A stretch of 58,303 bases of DNA, taken from the NCBI GenBank assembly GCA_937873205.1, contig CALMVO010000024.1:1-58303 (forward strand). The letters are read 5' to 3'. How positions within the stretch are numbered: the stretch's first letter is position 1; every line of letters begins with the position of its first letter. The notes below the pieces were generated by a model. That model was not told where the DNA came from. It did no database searches and was given only the letters and a program-made list of their open reading frames with translations. Made by a program: the position numbers and the translations under genes. Shown piece after piece: positions 30,006 through 39,363 of the stretch. The DNA comes from an uncultured Acetobacteraceae bacterium. Its GTDB lineage: Bacteria; Pseudomonadota; Alphaproteobacteria; Acetobacterales; Acetobacteraceae.

Positions 30006-30299
30006 TCAGGGCCGCGGCGTCACCCCCTCCGGGATGGGGCTGGTGGGCGTGGCGGGCGGCGCCGGCACGGCGATGGCGCCGACCGGTCCGGCCGCCGGCC
30101 GATGCGCCGGCACCTGATGCCACGGGCCGGTGTAGTTCCGGTCGAGCTGGCCGGAGTTCAGCGTGTCGACCGCACCGTCACCGGTGCCGTCGGCGTAGGG
30201 CGACGTCGCTTGTCTCTGCGCCTGCCGCTGCGGCGGCTGCGCCGATGCCGGCCCCACCAGCGCCAGCATCGACGCCGCCATCCATGTCGCGACCCTCAT
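30006..30299 (-). CDS. Small predicted secreted protein, antisense between imuB and dnaE2
   Basis: A 97-residue protein with a signal peptide ([20 protein letters not shown], cleavage after ASA) followed by a Gln/Pro-rich, low-complexity mature region. No family recognised. It interrupts an otherwise same-strand imuB-dnaE2 arrangement and is transcribed against it; its start is only 44 bp from dnaE2, so its promoter must overlap the dnaE2 leader. Confidence 0.55.
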   Translation of the reverse strand: MRVATWMAASMLALVGPASAQPPQRQAQRQATSPYADGTGDGAVDTLNSGQLDRNYTGPWHQVPAHRPAAGPVGAIAVPAPPATPTSPIPEGVTPRP

Positions 30300-30343
30300 C
30301 CCGTCCTCCATCCCCGATCCGACCAGCGATAGGCCCGGCCGTC

Positions 30344-33300
30344 ATGCGCTGCGTCGAGCTCCAGGTCACCACCAACTACTCGTTCCTGCGCGGCGCCAGC
30401 CACGTCGAGGAGCTGCTGAAGCGCGCCTGCGAGCTCGGCCACGACGCGATCGCCGTCACCGACCACAACAGCCTGGCCGGCATCGCCCGCGCGCACCAGC
30501 GTGCCGGCGAGATCGGCATCCGGCTGGTGGTCGGCTGCCGGCTCGACCTGCGCGACGCGCCCGCCCTACTGATCTACCCCACCGACCGCCCCGCCTATGC
30601 GCGGCTGTGCCGGCTGCTCAGCCTCGGCAAGTCGCGGGCGCCGAAGGGGTCCTGCGACCTCGCCTGGTCCGATCTCGCCGCCGCGGCCGAGGGGCTCATC
30701 GCCATCCTGCTGCCCGAGCGGCCGCTGGAGGCGTTGGCCGCCACCCTGCCCGCCGACCTCGCCCGGCTGCGCGACCTCTTCGGCGACCGCGCCTGGTGCG
30801 CGCTCATCCTGGAGCGCCGCCCCAACGACCGTGCCCGCCTCGCCCGCACCGAGGATTTGTGCCGCGCCGCCGGCGTGCCCACCGTGGTCACCGGCGACGT
30901 GCTCTACCACGCCCCGGACCGGCGCATCCTCCAAGATGTCGTCACCTGCATCCGCGAGGGCTGCACCATCGAGGCGGCCGGCTACCGCCGCGCCCGCTCC
31001 GCCGACCGCCACCTGAAGGGCGAGGCGGAGATGGTGCGCCTGTTCGGGCGCGATCACGGCGCGGCGCTGGCCGCCACCCGGACCATCCTGGAGCGCTGCC
31101 GCTTCAGCCTGTCCGAGCTCAGCTACCAGTATCCCGAGGAGAGCGAGACGCCGGGCCTGTCCGACCAGGAGGATCTGGAGCGGCTGGTGCGCGAGCGTCT
31201 GCCGGTCGCCTATCCGGACGGCGTCCCGGATGCCGTCGCCACCCAGGTCGCGCACGAGCTGGGCCTGATCCGCCAGCTCGACTACGCGCCCTACTTCCTG
31301 ACCGTGAACGCCATCGTGCGGTTCGCGCGCAGCAGGAAGATCCTCTGCCAGGGCCGTGGTTCTGCGGCAAACTCGGCGGTCTGCTTCGTGCTCGGCATCA
31401 CCTCGATCGACCCTGTGGACAGCAACCTGCTGTTCGAGCGCTTCATCTCCGCCGAGCGCCACGAGCCGCCCGACATCGACGTCGATTTCGAGCACGAACG
31501 GCGGGAGGAGGTGATCCAGTGGGTGTTCGAGCGCTACGGCCGCCACCGCGCCGCCCTCTGCGCCACCGTCGCCCGCTACCGCTCGCGCGGCGCCGTGCGC
31601 GAGGTCGGCAAGGTGATGGGGCTGCCGGAGGACGTCACCGCCCAGCTCGCCGGCCAGGTCTGGGGCTGGAGCGAGGACGGCGTCAGCGAGGAGCAGGCCC
31701 GGGCCGTGGGCCTCAACGTAGCCGACCGCCGCCTTCGCCTGACCCTGCTGCTGGCCCGGGAGCTAATCGGCTTCCCGCGCCACCTGAGCCAGCATCCGGG
31801 CGGCTTCGTGCTCACCCGCGACCGCCTGGACGGGCTGGTGCCGATCGAGCCGGCGGCGATGGCCGATCGGCAGGTGATCGAGTGGGACAAGGACGACATC
31901 GACAGCCTGCGCTTCATGAAGGTCGACGTGCTGGGGCTGGGGATGCTCGGCTGCATGCGCCGTGCCTTCACTTTACTTGAGCAGCATCGTGGACAAGCTC
32001 TTGACCTTGCTACAATTCCAAGAGAAGACTCCACCACTTTCGACATGATCTGCCGCGCCGACACCCTCGGCACCTTCCAGATCGAGAGCCGCGCGCAGAT
32101 GGCGATGCTGCCGCGGCTGCGTCCGCGCGAGCTCTACGACCTGGTGATCCAGGTGGCGATCGTGCGCCCCGGCCCGATCCAGGGCGACATGGTGCACCCC
32201 TACCTGCGCCGCCGTGACAAGCTCGAGGAAGCGCACTACCCGCAGCCGAGCCTGGAGCGGGTGCTGAGGAAGACCCTCGGCGTGCCGCTGTTCCAGGAGC
32301 AGGCGATGCACGTGGCGATCCAGTGCGGCGGCTTCACCCCCTCCGAGGCCGACCAGCTGCGCCGTGCCATGGCGACCTTCAAGGTGACCGGCGGGGTGTC
32401 CAGGTTCAGGGACAAGCTGATCGAGGGCATGGTCGGCAACGGCTTCGAGCGCGCCTTCGCCGAGCGCACCTTCAGCCAGATCGAGGGCTTCGGCTCCTAC
32501 GGCTTTCCGGAGAGCCACGCCGCCGGCTTCGCCAAGATCGCCTATGCCAGCGCCTGGATGAAGTGCCACCACCCCGACATCTTCTGCGCCGCGCTGCTGA
32601 ACGCGCAGCCGATGGGCTTCTATGCGCCGGCCCAGATCGTGCGCGACGCGCGCGAGCACGGCGTGCCGATCCGTCCGGTCTGCGTGCGGGCCAGCGAGTG
32701 GGACTGCACGCTGGAACCCGCGCAGGGGCCGTACCTCGCGGTCCGGCTCGGCCTGCGCATGGTGCGCGGCCTGTCGCGTGCCGACGCCGATCGCCTGATC
32801 GCCGCCCGCACGCCCGATCCCTGCCGGTCGATCGAGGCGCTGCACCGCCGCACCGGCCTGCCCGCCGCCACGCTGGAGGGGATCGCGCAGGCGGATGGCT
32901 TCCACGCGCTGGGGCTGCCGCGGCGCGAGGCGCTGTGGATCGTGCGCGGCCTGGGCGACGCCGCGCTGCCCTTGTTCGCCGCACGGCCGGAGGCGACCGC
33001 GAACGAGCCGCCGATCGCGCTGGCCCCGCTCGGCGAGGGCGGCGAGGTGGTCGCCGACTACCGCACCACCGGCCTCAGCCTGAAGCGCCACCCGCTGTCG
33101 CTGCTGCGCCCGGCGCTGCGGGCCCGTGGGCTGTCGTCCTGCGGCCTGCTGGCCAGTGCGCGCGACGGGCGCCGGATCGCGGTGGCCGGCATCGTGCTGG
33201 TGCGCCAGAAGCCTGGCTCGGCCAAGGGCGTCATGTTCATGACGATCGAGGACGAGACCGGCATCGGCAACCTGGTGATCTGGCCGTCATTGTTCGCCGA

Positions 33301-33493
33301 GCAGCGCAGCCTGATCCTGTCCGCGGGTCTGGTCGCCTGCCACGGCCGGCTGCAGCGCGCCGGCGAGGTGGTGCACCTTGTCGCCGAACGCCTCGAGAAC
33401 CTGACCCCGCTGCTGCGCGACCTGGAGCACGTGCCCGCCCACGCCGACCCGCGCGCGGTGCCGATCAGGGTGCCGACCCGGGATTTCCGATAG
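30344..33493 (+). CDS. dnaE2: Error-prone DNA polymerase III alpha subunit DnaE2 (ImuC)
   Basis: A 1049-residue C-family polymerase that performs mutagenic lesion bypass with ImuA and ImuB. The N-terminal PHP domain begins [21 protein letters not shown] and includes [11 protein letters not shown]. The palm carries [17 protein letters not shown] and [20 protein letters not shown], with the catalytic [25 protein letters not shown] and [20 protein letters not shown] follow. The C-terminal OB fold reads [16 protein letters not shown] 30344 fits the family start. A stretch at about 31965-32040 uses AT-rich, rare-looking codons unlike the rest of the gene. The 3' end overlaps the Doc-like remnant by 29 bp. 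Confidence 0.96.
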   Translation: MRCVELQVTTNYSFLRGASHVEELLKRACELGHDAIAVTDHNSLAGIARAHQRAGEIGIRLVVGCRLDLRDAPALLIYPTDRPAYARLCRLLSLGKSRAPKGSCDLAWSDLAAAAEGLIAILLPERPLEALAATLPADLARLRDLFGDRAWCALILERRPNDRARLARTEDLCRAAGVPTVVTGDVLYHAPDRRILQDVVTCIREGCTIEAAGYRRARSADRHLKGEAEMVRLFGRDHGAALAATRTILERCRFSLSELSYQYPEESETPGLSDQEDLERLVRERLPVAYPDGVPDAVATQVAHELGLIRQLDYAPYFLTVNAIVRFARSRKILCQGRGSAANSAVCFVLGITSIDPVDSNLLFERFISAERHEPPDIDVDFEHERREEVIQWVFERYGRHRAALCATVARYRSRGAVREVGKVMGLPEDVTAQLAGQVWGWSEDGVSEEQARAVGLNVADRRLRLTLLLARELIGFPRHLSQHPGGFVLTRDRLDGLVPIEPAAMADRQVIEWDKDDIDSLRFMKVDVLGLGMLGCMRRAFTLLEQHRGQALDLATIPREDSTTFDMICRADTLGTFQIESRAQMAMLPRLRPRELYDLVIQVAIVRPGPIQGDMVHPYLRRRDKLEEAHYPQPSLERVLRKTLGVPLFQEQAMHVAIQCGGFTPSEADQLRRAMATFKVTGGVSRFRDKLIEGMVGNGFERAFAERTFSQIEGFGSYGFPESHAAGFAKIAYASAWMKCHHPDIFCAALLNAQPMGFYAPAQIVRDAREHGVPIRPVCVRASEWDCTLEPAQGPYLAVRLGLRMVRGLSRADADRLIAARTPDPCRSIEALHRRTGLPAATLEGIAQADGFHALGLPRREALWIVRGLGDAALPLFAARPEATANEPPIALAPLGEGGEVVADYRTTGLSLKRHPLSLLRPALRARGLSSCGLLASARDGRRIAVAGIVLVRQKPGSAKGVMFMTIEDETGIGNLVIWPSLFAEQRSLILSAGLVACHGRLQRAGEVVHLVAERLENLTPLLRDLEHVPAHADPRAVPIRVPTRDFR

Positions 33494-33876
33494 CGTATCG
33501 CCGCAGCCATGCCGCGAAGGCCGGCTCGTCCAGCCGCCCGGCCGCCTGCATCACCATCCGCTCCACCGCCTCCGGCGCCGGCACCGCCAGCCTGCAGCCG
33601 TTCGTCTTCAGGAACAGCACGCAGCAGCTCCAGGCGGTGCGCTCGTTGCCGTCGTTGAAGGGGTGGATGCCGGCAAGGCCGAAGGCGTAGGCGGCCGCGA
33701 GATCGAACAGGTCGAGGGCTCCCGGGGTCGCCGTCGGCCAGCCGGTTCACCGGCCGGCCGAGCGCGCTGTGCAGCAGGTCCTCGCTGCGGACGCCCTGGA
33801 TGCCGCCATAGTCCCACAGCGCCTGGTCGTGCAGGAACAGCACGACGTCCGGATCCAGGAACTCAGGGCTGGTCAA
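33465..33876 (-). pseudogene. doc: Doc-family (Fic fold) toxin, apparently frameshifted
   Basis: Starting from TTG 33876, which overlaps the antitoxin stop, the frame reads LTSPEFLDPDVVLFLHDQAL and then GVRSEDLLHSALGRPVNRLADGDPG, a good Doc N-terminus. The rest, LDLFDLAAAYAFGLAGIHPFN followed by DGNERTAWSCCVLFLKTNG, lies in another frame ending at TGA 33465. It contains the Fic/Doc active-site motif HPFNDGNERT. Removing one base near 33720 (the junction GGG-A-GCC on the minus strand) would restore a continuous protein of about 136 residues. Doc toxins phosphorylate EF-Tu; this copy would be inactive as written unless frameshifting occurs or the base is a sequencing error. Confidence 0.8.
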
Positions 33877-34100
33877 CGGTGGGCGAGTTCCTGCAGCGTG
33901 TCGGCCTGCTCGCGAAGCACCTCGCGCGCGAGCTCCATCTGGTGCTCCAGCCGCAGGTTGCGCTTCACCAGCTTCACCCCGTCGGCCAACTCGACCAAAG
34001 TGAGTTCCTGTCCGACCTCCAGCCCCATGCGGATCCGCGTCTCCGCCGGGAACGTCACGCCGATCGAGTTGCCTTGCCGCCGAACCGCCAACACCGTCAT
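33873..34100 (-). CDS. AbrB/MazE-type antitoxin
   Basis: A 75-residue SpoVT-AbrB swapped-hairpin DNA-binding protein. MTVLAVRRQGNSIGVTFPAE is the AbrB motif, followed by GLEVGQELTLVELADGVKLV. The C-terminal helix (LEHQMELAREVLREQADTL) would bind the toxin. It precedes the Doc-like gene with a TTGA overlap, the standard antitoxin-first order. ATG 34100 has ACGGAG upstream. The reading frame is intact although the toxin is broken. Confidence 0.87.
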   Translation of the reverse strand: MTVLAVRRQGNSIGVTFPAETRIRMGLEVGQELTLVELADGVKLVKRNLRLEHQMELAREVLREQADTLQELAHR

Positions 34101-34178
34101 CGCCCCGCTCCGTCTTACATACGGTATCGCTGAACCGTCTCAACCCCGATGCAAGCGTCCCAGGACGGCAACCAGACT

Positions 34179-34607
34179 ATGACCAATCCCTCCGACCTCC
34201 ACCGCTTTGTCGCCGCGCAGGACCCCTTGATCGACCAGGTGCGGGACGAGCTCCGGCGGGGCGCCAAGCGCTCGCACTGGATGTGGTTCGTGTTCCCGCA
34301 GCTTCGCGGCCTCGGCGACAGCCCGATGGCGCAACGCTATGCGCTGGCCTCGGGCGACGAGGCGAGCCGCTACCTGGAGCATCCGGTCCTGGGTCCGCGC
34401 CTGCTCGACTGCACGGCGCTCGTGCTCGCCGTGCCGGACCGCTCGGCGAACCGCATCTTCGGCAGCCCGGACGACCTCAAGTTCCACTCCTCGATGACGC
34501 TGTTCTCCGCCGTCGCCCCCGACCAACCCGCCTTCCGCGCGGCGATCGACCGCCACTTCGCCGAGCTGCCGGACCAGCGCACCCTCGACCTGCTGCGGCT
34601 GGCCTGA
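34179..34607 (+). CDS. DUF1810 family protein
   Basis: A 142-residue protein of the DUF1810 family. Signature blocks are HRFVAAQDPLIDQVRDELRR, KRSHWMWFVFPQLRGLG, YALASGDEASRYLEHPVLGP and IFGSPDDLKFHSSMTLFSAV. The biochemical role is not established. ATG 34179 begins the family; a few in-frame codons upstream are not conserved in character. It converges with the MFS gene, with five bases between the stops. Confidence 0.9.
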   Translation: MTNPSDLHRFVAAQDPLIDQVRDELRRGAKRSHWMWFVFPQLRGLGDSPMAQRYALASGDEASRYLEHPVLGPRLLDCTALVLAVPDRSANRIFGSPDDLKFHSSMTLFSAVAPDQPAFRAAIDRHFAELPDQRTLDLLRLA

Positions 34608-34612
34608 TCGCG

Positions 34613-35803
34613 TCAGCGCACCGCCCGCCGTCGCGCGGACAGCGCCAGCAGGACCGCCGTCAGCACGCCGGCGCCCAGCAGACCCCCGGTGAAACCGGCG
34701 ACGCCGGGCCAGCCGTCGCGGCTCCAGACCCAGCCGCCGACCGAGCCCATCACGCTGGACCCGCAATAGTACGCCAGCAGGTAGAGTGACGCCGCGTGGC
34801 CCCGGTCCACCACCGCACGAGCGCCGACCGAGGCGCTGGCGACGCTGTGCGAGACGAAGAACCCGATCGTGACCAGCGACAGCCCGGCGATGATCGCCGG
34901 CAGCGACGCCAGCAGCGTCAGCCCGACCCCGGCCAGCCCCAGCACCGGCCCTGCCACCAGCACCGGGCCGCGCCCAATCCGCGCCGATACCCGCCCGGCC
35001 GGCGGCGAGGCCGCGATCCCGAACAGATAGACCAGGAACACCGCCCCCGACTGTCGCTGGCTCAGCGAGAACGGCGGCCGCAGCAGCCGGAAGCCCAGGT
35101 AGTTGTAGATCGTGACGAAGGCGCTCATCGCCAGGAACCCGATCAGGAACAGCCCGCCCAGCCCCGAGTCGCGCAGGTGCCCGCCCCAGGCGCCGAGACC
35201 GCGGAACCTCGACGCGACGGCTGGACGTGCCCGGACGGCACCTGGCCGCCGCGTCGGCGGCAGCAGCGCCACGAACAGCAGTGCGGCCGCCAGGCAGCAG
35301 GCTCCGGTCATCAGCAGCGCCAGCCGCCAGGAGTCGTGGCCGGCCCCCAGATCCGCGACGAAGGCGGTGCCGACGCGGCCGGCCATGCCGCCGAACGCGG
35401 TGCCGCCGACATAGAGCCCCATCACCGACCCCAGCTCCGCCGGTGCCGCCTCCTCCGACAGGTAGGCCATCGCCACCGCCGGCACTCCGCCGAGCAGGAG
35501 GCCCTCGAGCGCCCGCAGCACCAGCAGTGCCGTCCAGCCCGGTGCCGCGGCGCAAGCCAGGTTGCAGAGTGCCGCCGAGATCATCGAGGCCGACATCACC
35601 CGCCGGGCGCCAAAGGCGGCCGCCAGCGGCGTCGTGCCCAGGATCGACAGCGCCAGGCACCCGGTGCTCAGCGACAGCGCCAGCGAGGCCTGCGCAGCGC
35701 CGACCCGGAACGTCCGGTCGAACAGGGGCAGCAGCGGCTGCACGCAATAGAGCAGCGCGAAGGTGGCGAACCCGGCCAGGAACAGCGCGATCCGCAGCGA
35801 CAT
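34613..35803 (-). CDS. Major facilitator superfamily transporter (YnfM/arabinose-efflux type)
   Basis: A 396-residue protein with twelve predicted helices. The first helix reads ALFLAGFATFALLYCVQPLL, the motif that opens the YnfM-like efflux subgroup. The loop between helices 2 and 3 reads TTPLAAAFGARRVM, and there is a conserved loop between the two halves. The substrate is unknown; drug or metabolite export is inferred from the subgroup. It is divergent from DUF488 with 65 bp between starts, and no regulator is adjacent. Confidence 0.87.
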   Translation of the reverse strand: MSLRIALFLAGFATFALLYCVQPLLPLFDRTFRVGAAQASLALSLSTGCLALSILGTTPLAAAFGARRVMSASMISAALCNLACAAAPGWTALLVLRALEGLLLGGVPAVAMAYLSEEAAPAELGSVMGLYVGGTAFGGMAGRVGTAFVADLGAGHDSWRLALLMTGACCLAAALLFVALLPPTRRPGAVRARPAVASRFRGLGAWGGHLRDSGLGGLFLIGFLAMSAFVTIYNYLGFRLLRPPFSLSQRQSGAVFLVYLFGIAASPPAGRVSARIGRGPVLVAGPVLGLAGVGLTLLASLPAIIAGLSLVTIGFFVSHSVASASVGARAVVDRGHAASLYLLAYYCGSSVMGSVGGWVWSRDGWPGVAGFTGGLLGAGVLTAVLLALSARRRAVR

Positions 35804-35868
35804 CCGCTTTCCAATCCTCCAGCGCCGGCGGCTGCCGCCAGCCCGGCGAAACTGCTAGCACTGCCGTC

Positions 35869-36366
35869 GTGACGACAACGCGGCTGCTTACGATCGGCTA
35901 CGAGGCCGCCCGCTTCGACCAGGTGCGCATGGCCCTGCTCGAAGCCGGCACCCGGCTGCTGATCGACGTGCGCGCCGTCGCCACCTCCCGGCGTCCCGGC
36001 TTCTCGAAGCGGCTGCTGGCCGGCGGGCTGGCCGAAGCGGGGATCGGCTACCTGCACCTGCAGCCGCTCGGCACGCCCAAGGACGGCCGCGATGCCGTCC
36101 GCCGCGGCGACGTCGAGGCCATGCATCGCATCTTCCTGGCCCACGTGAGCGGCGACCGCAGCCAGGCCGCCCTCGCCGAGGCCCGCGCGCTGGCGGCCGA
36201 GACCCGCGCCTGCCTGCTCTGCTTCGAGCGCGACCCCACCCATTGCCACCGCAGCCTGGTCGCCGGGATGATCGCGGACGCGACCGGGCTCGCGGTGCAT
36301 CACCTGCACGCCGCCATCGACCTGCCCGAACCGAAGCCGAAGCGGCCGCGAAGGACCCCGCCATGA
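35869..36366 (+). CDS. DUF488 family protein
   Basis: A 165-residue protein. LLTIGYEAARFDQVRMALLE, LLIDVRAVATSRRPGFSK, GIGYLHLQPLGTPKDGRD and ACLLCFERDPTHCHRSLVA are the DUF488 blocks, including the conserved C-F-E-x-D-P-x-x-C-H-R. Function unknown. The start is GTG 35869. Its stop overlaps the ATG of the oligopeptidase (ATGA), so the pair is one transcript. Confidence 0.9.
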   Translation: MTTTRLLTIGYEAARFDQVRMALLEAGTRLLIDVRAVATSRRPGFSKRLLAGGLAEAGIGYLHLQPLGTPKDGRDAVRRGDVEAMHRIFLAHVSGDRSQAALAEARALAAETRACLLCFERDPTHCHRSLVAGMIADATGLAVHHLHAAIDLPEPKPKRPRRTPP

Positions 36367-38501
36367 CTGACGACCCGATCCCGGCCCCCGTCCCGCCCGC
36401 CGCCCGCCGGGAGGAGCACCGCATCGAGCAGCTCGGCCGAATCCGCATCGATCCCTACGCCTGGATGAAGGACGAGAACTGGCAGGCGGTGCTGCGCGAC
36501 CCTTCGGCGCTACGGCCGGACATCGCCGAGCACCTGCGCCGCGAGAACGCCTACGCGGAGGCGGTGCTGGAGCCGACGCAGGCGCTCGCCGCCACCATCC
36601 TGGACGAGATGAAGGGCCGGCTGAAGCAGGACGAGATGTCGCTCCCGGTGCCGGATGGCCCGTGGGAGTACTATGCGCGCTACGAGCCCGGCGCCCAGCA
36701 TCCGGTGCATGCGAGGCGGCCGACCGACGACCCCGCCGCCGAGCAGGTCCTGCTCGACGTGCAGGCGCTCTCGGCAGGCCACGACTACTACCGGGTCGCC
36801 GCCGCCCGGCACTCACCGCTGCACGACCTCTACGCCTATGCCGAGGACGCGCAGGGGTCGGAGGCCTACCGCATCCAGGTCCGCGACCTCGCCACCGGCG
36901 AGACCCTGCCGGACCCGGCGGACAGCTCCACCGGCGACTTCGCCTTCTCGGGCGACGGCGCCTGGCTGTTCTGGACTTGGCGCGACGAGCACGGCCGACC
37001 GACCCGGATCTACCGCCGCCCGTCGCGCGGCGGCGCCGACGCGCTGGTCTACGAGGAGGCCGATCCCGGCTTCTTCATCGGCGTCGAGCTCAGCGCCTCG
37101 CGCGGCTGGATCATGATCACCTGCGGCGACCAGGAGACCAGCGAGGTGCTGCTGATCCCCGGCGACGACCCGACCGCGACGCCGCGGGTCGCCGCCCCCC
37201 GCCTCCGCGGAGAGCGCTACGGCCTCACCCACTGGCCGCGCCCCGAAGCCGGCGCGCCGGACCGCTTCATCGTTCACACCAACCGCGGCGGCGCCATCGA
37301 CTTCGCGCTGATGCAGGTCGACGCCGCCACGCCCGATCGCGACGGCTGGCGCGACTTCGTGCCGCACCGGCCCGGCCACTTCGTCATCGGCGTCGCCGCC
37401 TACGCCGGCCACCTTGCCTGGATCGAGCGCCGCGACGTCAACAACCGCATCCTGATCGTCCCGCAGGAGGCCGCCGACGCGCCCGACATCCGCGCCGTCG
37501 CCGCCGAGATCGCCGTGGAGGAGGAGGCCTATCTGCTCTCGCTCGACGGCTCCCACGAGTTCGACACCACCACGCTCCGCTACGGCTACCAGTCGCCCAC
37601 CACGCCCCGGCACTGGTACGACCACGACATGGCGACCGGACGCCGCACGCTCCGCAAGGTGCAGGAGATCCCGTCCGGCCATGACAGCGGGCTCTACCTC
37701 ACCCGCCGCCTCATGGCCGCCGCCGCCGACGGCGCGCTGGTGCCGATCACCGTGCTGATGCGCCGCGACACCCCGCTCGACGGCACCGCGCCGCTGCTGC
37801 TCTACGGCTACGGCTCCTACGGCCACGCCATCGAGGCCGGCTTCTCCACCCGCACGCTGAGCCTGGTCGACCGCGGCTGGATCCACGCCGTGGCCCATGT
37901 CCGCGGCGGCTCGGAGAAGGGCTGGGGCTGGTTCCTGGACGGCCGGGGTTCGACGAAGACCAACAGCTTCACCGACTTCCTGGCTGTCGCCCGGCATCTC
38001 GTCGCGGCCGGCTATGGTACCGCTGGCGGCATCGTGGCGCACGGCGCGTCGGCGGGCGGGCTGCTGATGGGCGCCGTCGCCAACCTGGCGCCGGAGCTGT
38101 TCGCCGGCATCGTCGCCCAGGTGCCGTTCGTCGACGTGCTGAACACCATGTCCGACACCTCGCTGCCGCTGACGCCGCCGGAATGGCCGGAATGGGGGAA
38201 TCCGCTCGCGGACGGCGAGGCCTACGACCGCATCGCCGGCTACTCCCCCTACGACAACGTCGCCGCCCGCCCCTACCCGGCGATCCTGGCCCTGGGCGGC
38301 CTGTCGGACCCGCGCGTGACCTATTGGGAGCCGGCCAAATGGGTCGCCCGGCTGCGCGAGCGGGGCACCGGCGATCGGCCGATCCTGTGCCGGATCAACA
38401 TGGAGGCGGGCCATGGCGGCGCCTCGGGGCGCTTCGACAGCCTGAAGGAGGCAGCCCTGGTGCAGGCCTTCGCGATCTGGGCCTGCCGGACGGCAGGGTA
38501 G
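36363..38501 (+). CDS. ptrB: S9 family oligopeptidase B (protease II)
   Basis: A 712-residue prolyl-oligopeptidase-family serine peptidase; oligopeptidase B cleaves short peptides after basic residues. An N-terminal DPYAWMKDENWQ block and a beta-propeller (about 80-410) precede the alpha/beta-hydrolase domain. The catalytic triad is Ser563 (GASAGGLL), Asp649 (LSDPRV) and His684 (EAGHGGASGR), all present. YGYGSYGHAIEAGFS and HVRGGSEKGWGWFLDG are family blocks. There is no signal peptide. A CCTGCTCG...CGAGCAGG hairpin at 38535-38564 may be its terminator. Confidence 0.93.
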   Translation: MTDDPIPAPVPPAARREEHRIEQLGRIRIDPYAWMKDENWQAVLRDPSALRPDIAEHLRRENAYAEAVLEPTQALAATILDEMKGRLKQDEMSLPVPDGPWEYYARYEPGAQHPVHARRPTDDPAAEQVLLDVQALSAGHDYYRVAAARHSPLHDLYAYAEDAQGSEAYRIQVRDLATGETLPDPADSSTGDFAFSGDGAWLFWTWRDEHGRPTRIYRRPSRGGADALVYEEADPGFFIGVELSASRGWIMITCGDQETSEVLLIPGDDPTATPRVAAPRLRGERYGLTHWPRPEAGAPDRFIVHTNRGGAIDFALMQVDAATPDRDGWRDFVPHRPGHFVIGVAAYAGHLAWIERRDVNNRILIVPQEAADAPDIRAVAAEIAVEEEAYLLSLDGSHEFDTTTLRYGYQSPTTPRHWYDHDMATGRRTLRKVQEIPSGHDSGLYLTRRLMAAAADGALVPITVLMRRDTPLDGTAPLLLYGYGSYGHAIEAGFSTRTLSLVDRGWIHAVAHVRGGSEKGWGWFLDGRGSTKTNSFTDFLAVARHLVAAGYGTAGGIVAHGASAGGLLMGAVANLAPELFAGIVAQVPFVDVLNTMSDTSLPLTPPEWPEWGNPLADGEAYDRIAGYSPYDNVAARPYPAILALGGLSDPRVTYWEPAKWVARLRERGTGDRPILCRINMEAGHGGASGRFDSLKEAALVQAFAIWACRTAG

Positions 38502-38703
38502 ACGGCGCCTCCGTCCCCCGCGGCTCGCTAGAAGCCTGCTCGAGAATGGGCTGTGCCGAGCAGGAGTGCTTGCCCGCGGGTGCGGCGGAGCACGCCCGGC
38601 GCGCCCTTCGATAACCGGAGCGAAGCGGCCTCCTGGCCGTGAGCAACGGCAAGCGCAGATGGGCGCGCCGGATCGCCGGCACAGCGCATTCTCTGATGGG
38701 CTC
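38502..38703. other. Non-coding stretch after the oligopeptidase
   Basis: No gene seen. An 8-bp inverted repeat (38535-38542 with 38557-38564, loop of 14) could terminate the upstream operon. Together with the adjacent 108-bp element this makes a gene-free gap of about 306 bp. Confidence 0.5.
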
Positions 38704-38811
38704 CTAGAGCATCATCCGATCGAACGGACTCGTTCAATCGGATAAAGATGCTCGTCAAAACAACAAGCTAGAGGATGATCCGTGAGCCTAAGCGATCGGA
38801 TCATCCTCTAG
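38704..38811 (+). mobile_element. 108-bp CTAG-bounded two-hairpin MITE-like element (copy 1)
   Basis: The left end CTAGAGCATCATCCGATCG and the inverted right end CTAGAGGATGATCCGATCG differ at two of 19 positions. The left half folds as one hairpin around GACT. The right half is a near-perfect hairpin with 15-bp arms, CTAGAGGATGATCCG against CGGATCATCCTCTAG. It is nearly identical to copy 3 (two differences). Non-coding and without transposase. The outer CTAG supplies the stop codon of the minus-strand gene at 38808. Confidence 0.82.
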
Positions 38812-39311
38812 ATCACCTTGATCTTCCGCTGGATCTCCCGCACCGCCGTGAGGCCCGGCTGTCTGGCGTTCTCGGTCGTGTCGAACAGCGGCAGGTCCAG
38901 GAAATGCGCCAGGGCGATCTTCTGCTCGAACGCCAGCGTCCTCATCGCTTCGGACGGCGGGTCGTAGAGCACGATCACCGAGCGCTGCAGCAGGAAGCTG
39001 CCGAACGTGCCGATGATCACCAGCAGCCGTCGGAAGAACGAGCTGTCGCGCAGGAAGACGACGAACATCTCCTCGTGCTCCTTCCTGCATTGCATGATGT
39101 TGAGGGTGGCCTGGCCGGCGATGGTGCAGGTCTGCCAGCCCTTGTGCTCCAGGAAGCGGCTTCCCCAGCTCTCCATCTGCCACTGCGTCGTCGAGGCGGG
39201 CCACAGCAGGCGGGCCGCGGTTCGCCGCCGCCGCCGGATCCCCAGCAGTACGCCAGCCACCATGACAGCGTAGAGTGCCACCTGCGACCAGATGATCCAA
39301 TGCGCCATCAT
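38808..39311 (-). CDS. Hypothetical membrane-anchored protein
   Basis: A 167-residue protein of unknown function. An N-terminal helix (WIIWSQVALYAVMVAGVLLG) is followed by a basic stretch (IRRRRRT). A second hydrophobic stretch lies in the middle (LLVIIGTFGSFLLQRSVIVL). Three cysteines occur at about 62, 74 and nearby. The TAG stop lies in the terminal CTAG of the adjacent repeat element. Two ATG codons in tandem mark the start. A second frame across the same region looks like shadow. Confidence 0.65.
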   Translation of the reverse strand: MMAHWIIWSQVALYAVMVAGVLLGIRRRRRTAARLLWPASTTQWQMESWGSRFLEHKGWQTCTIAGQATLNIMQCRKEHEEMFVVFLRDSSFFRRLLVIIGTFGSFLLQRSVIVLYDPPSEAMRTLAFEQKIALAHFLDLPLFDTTENARQPGLTAVREIQRKIKVI

Positions 39312-39363
39312 GCCCGGCGACCCCGGCAGCCGTCCCGTTGCGCTCCGGGTATTGCCCCGCCCA

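Noticed and set aside
33058-34143. Single long minus-strand frame spanning the antitoxin and toxin region
   Set aside because: It joins the Doc N-terminus to unrelated shadow sequence upstream and downstream; real homology is split between two frames.
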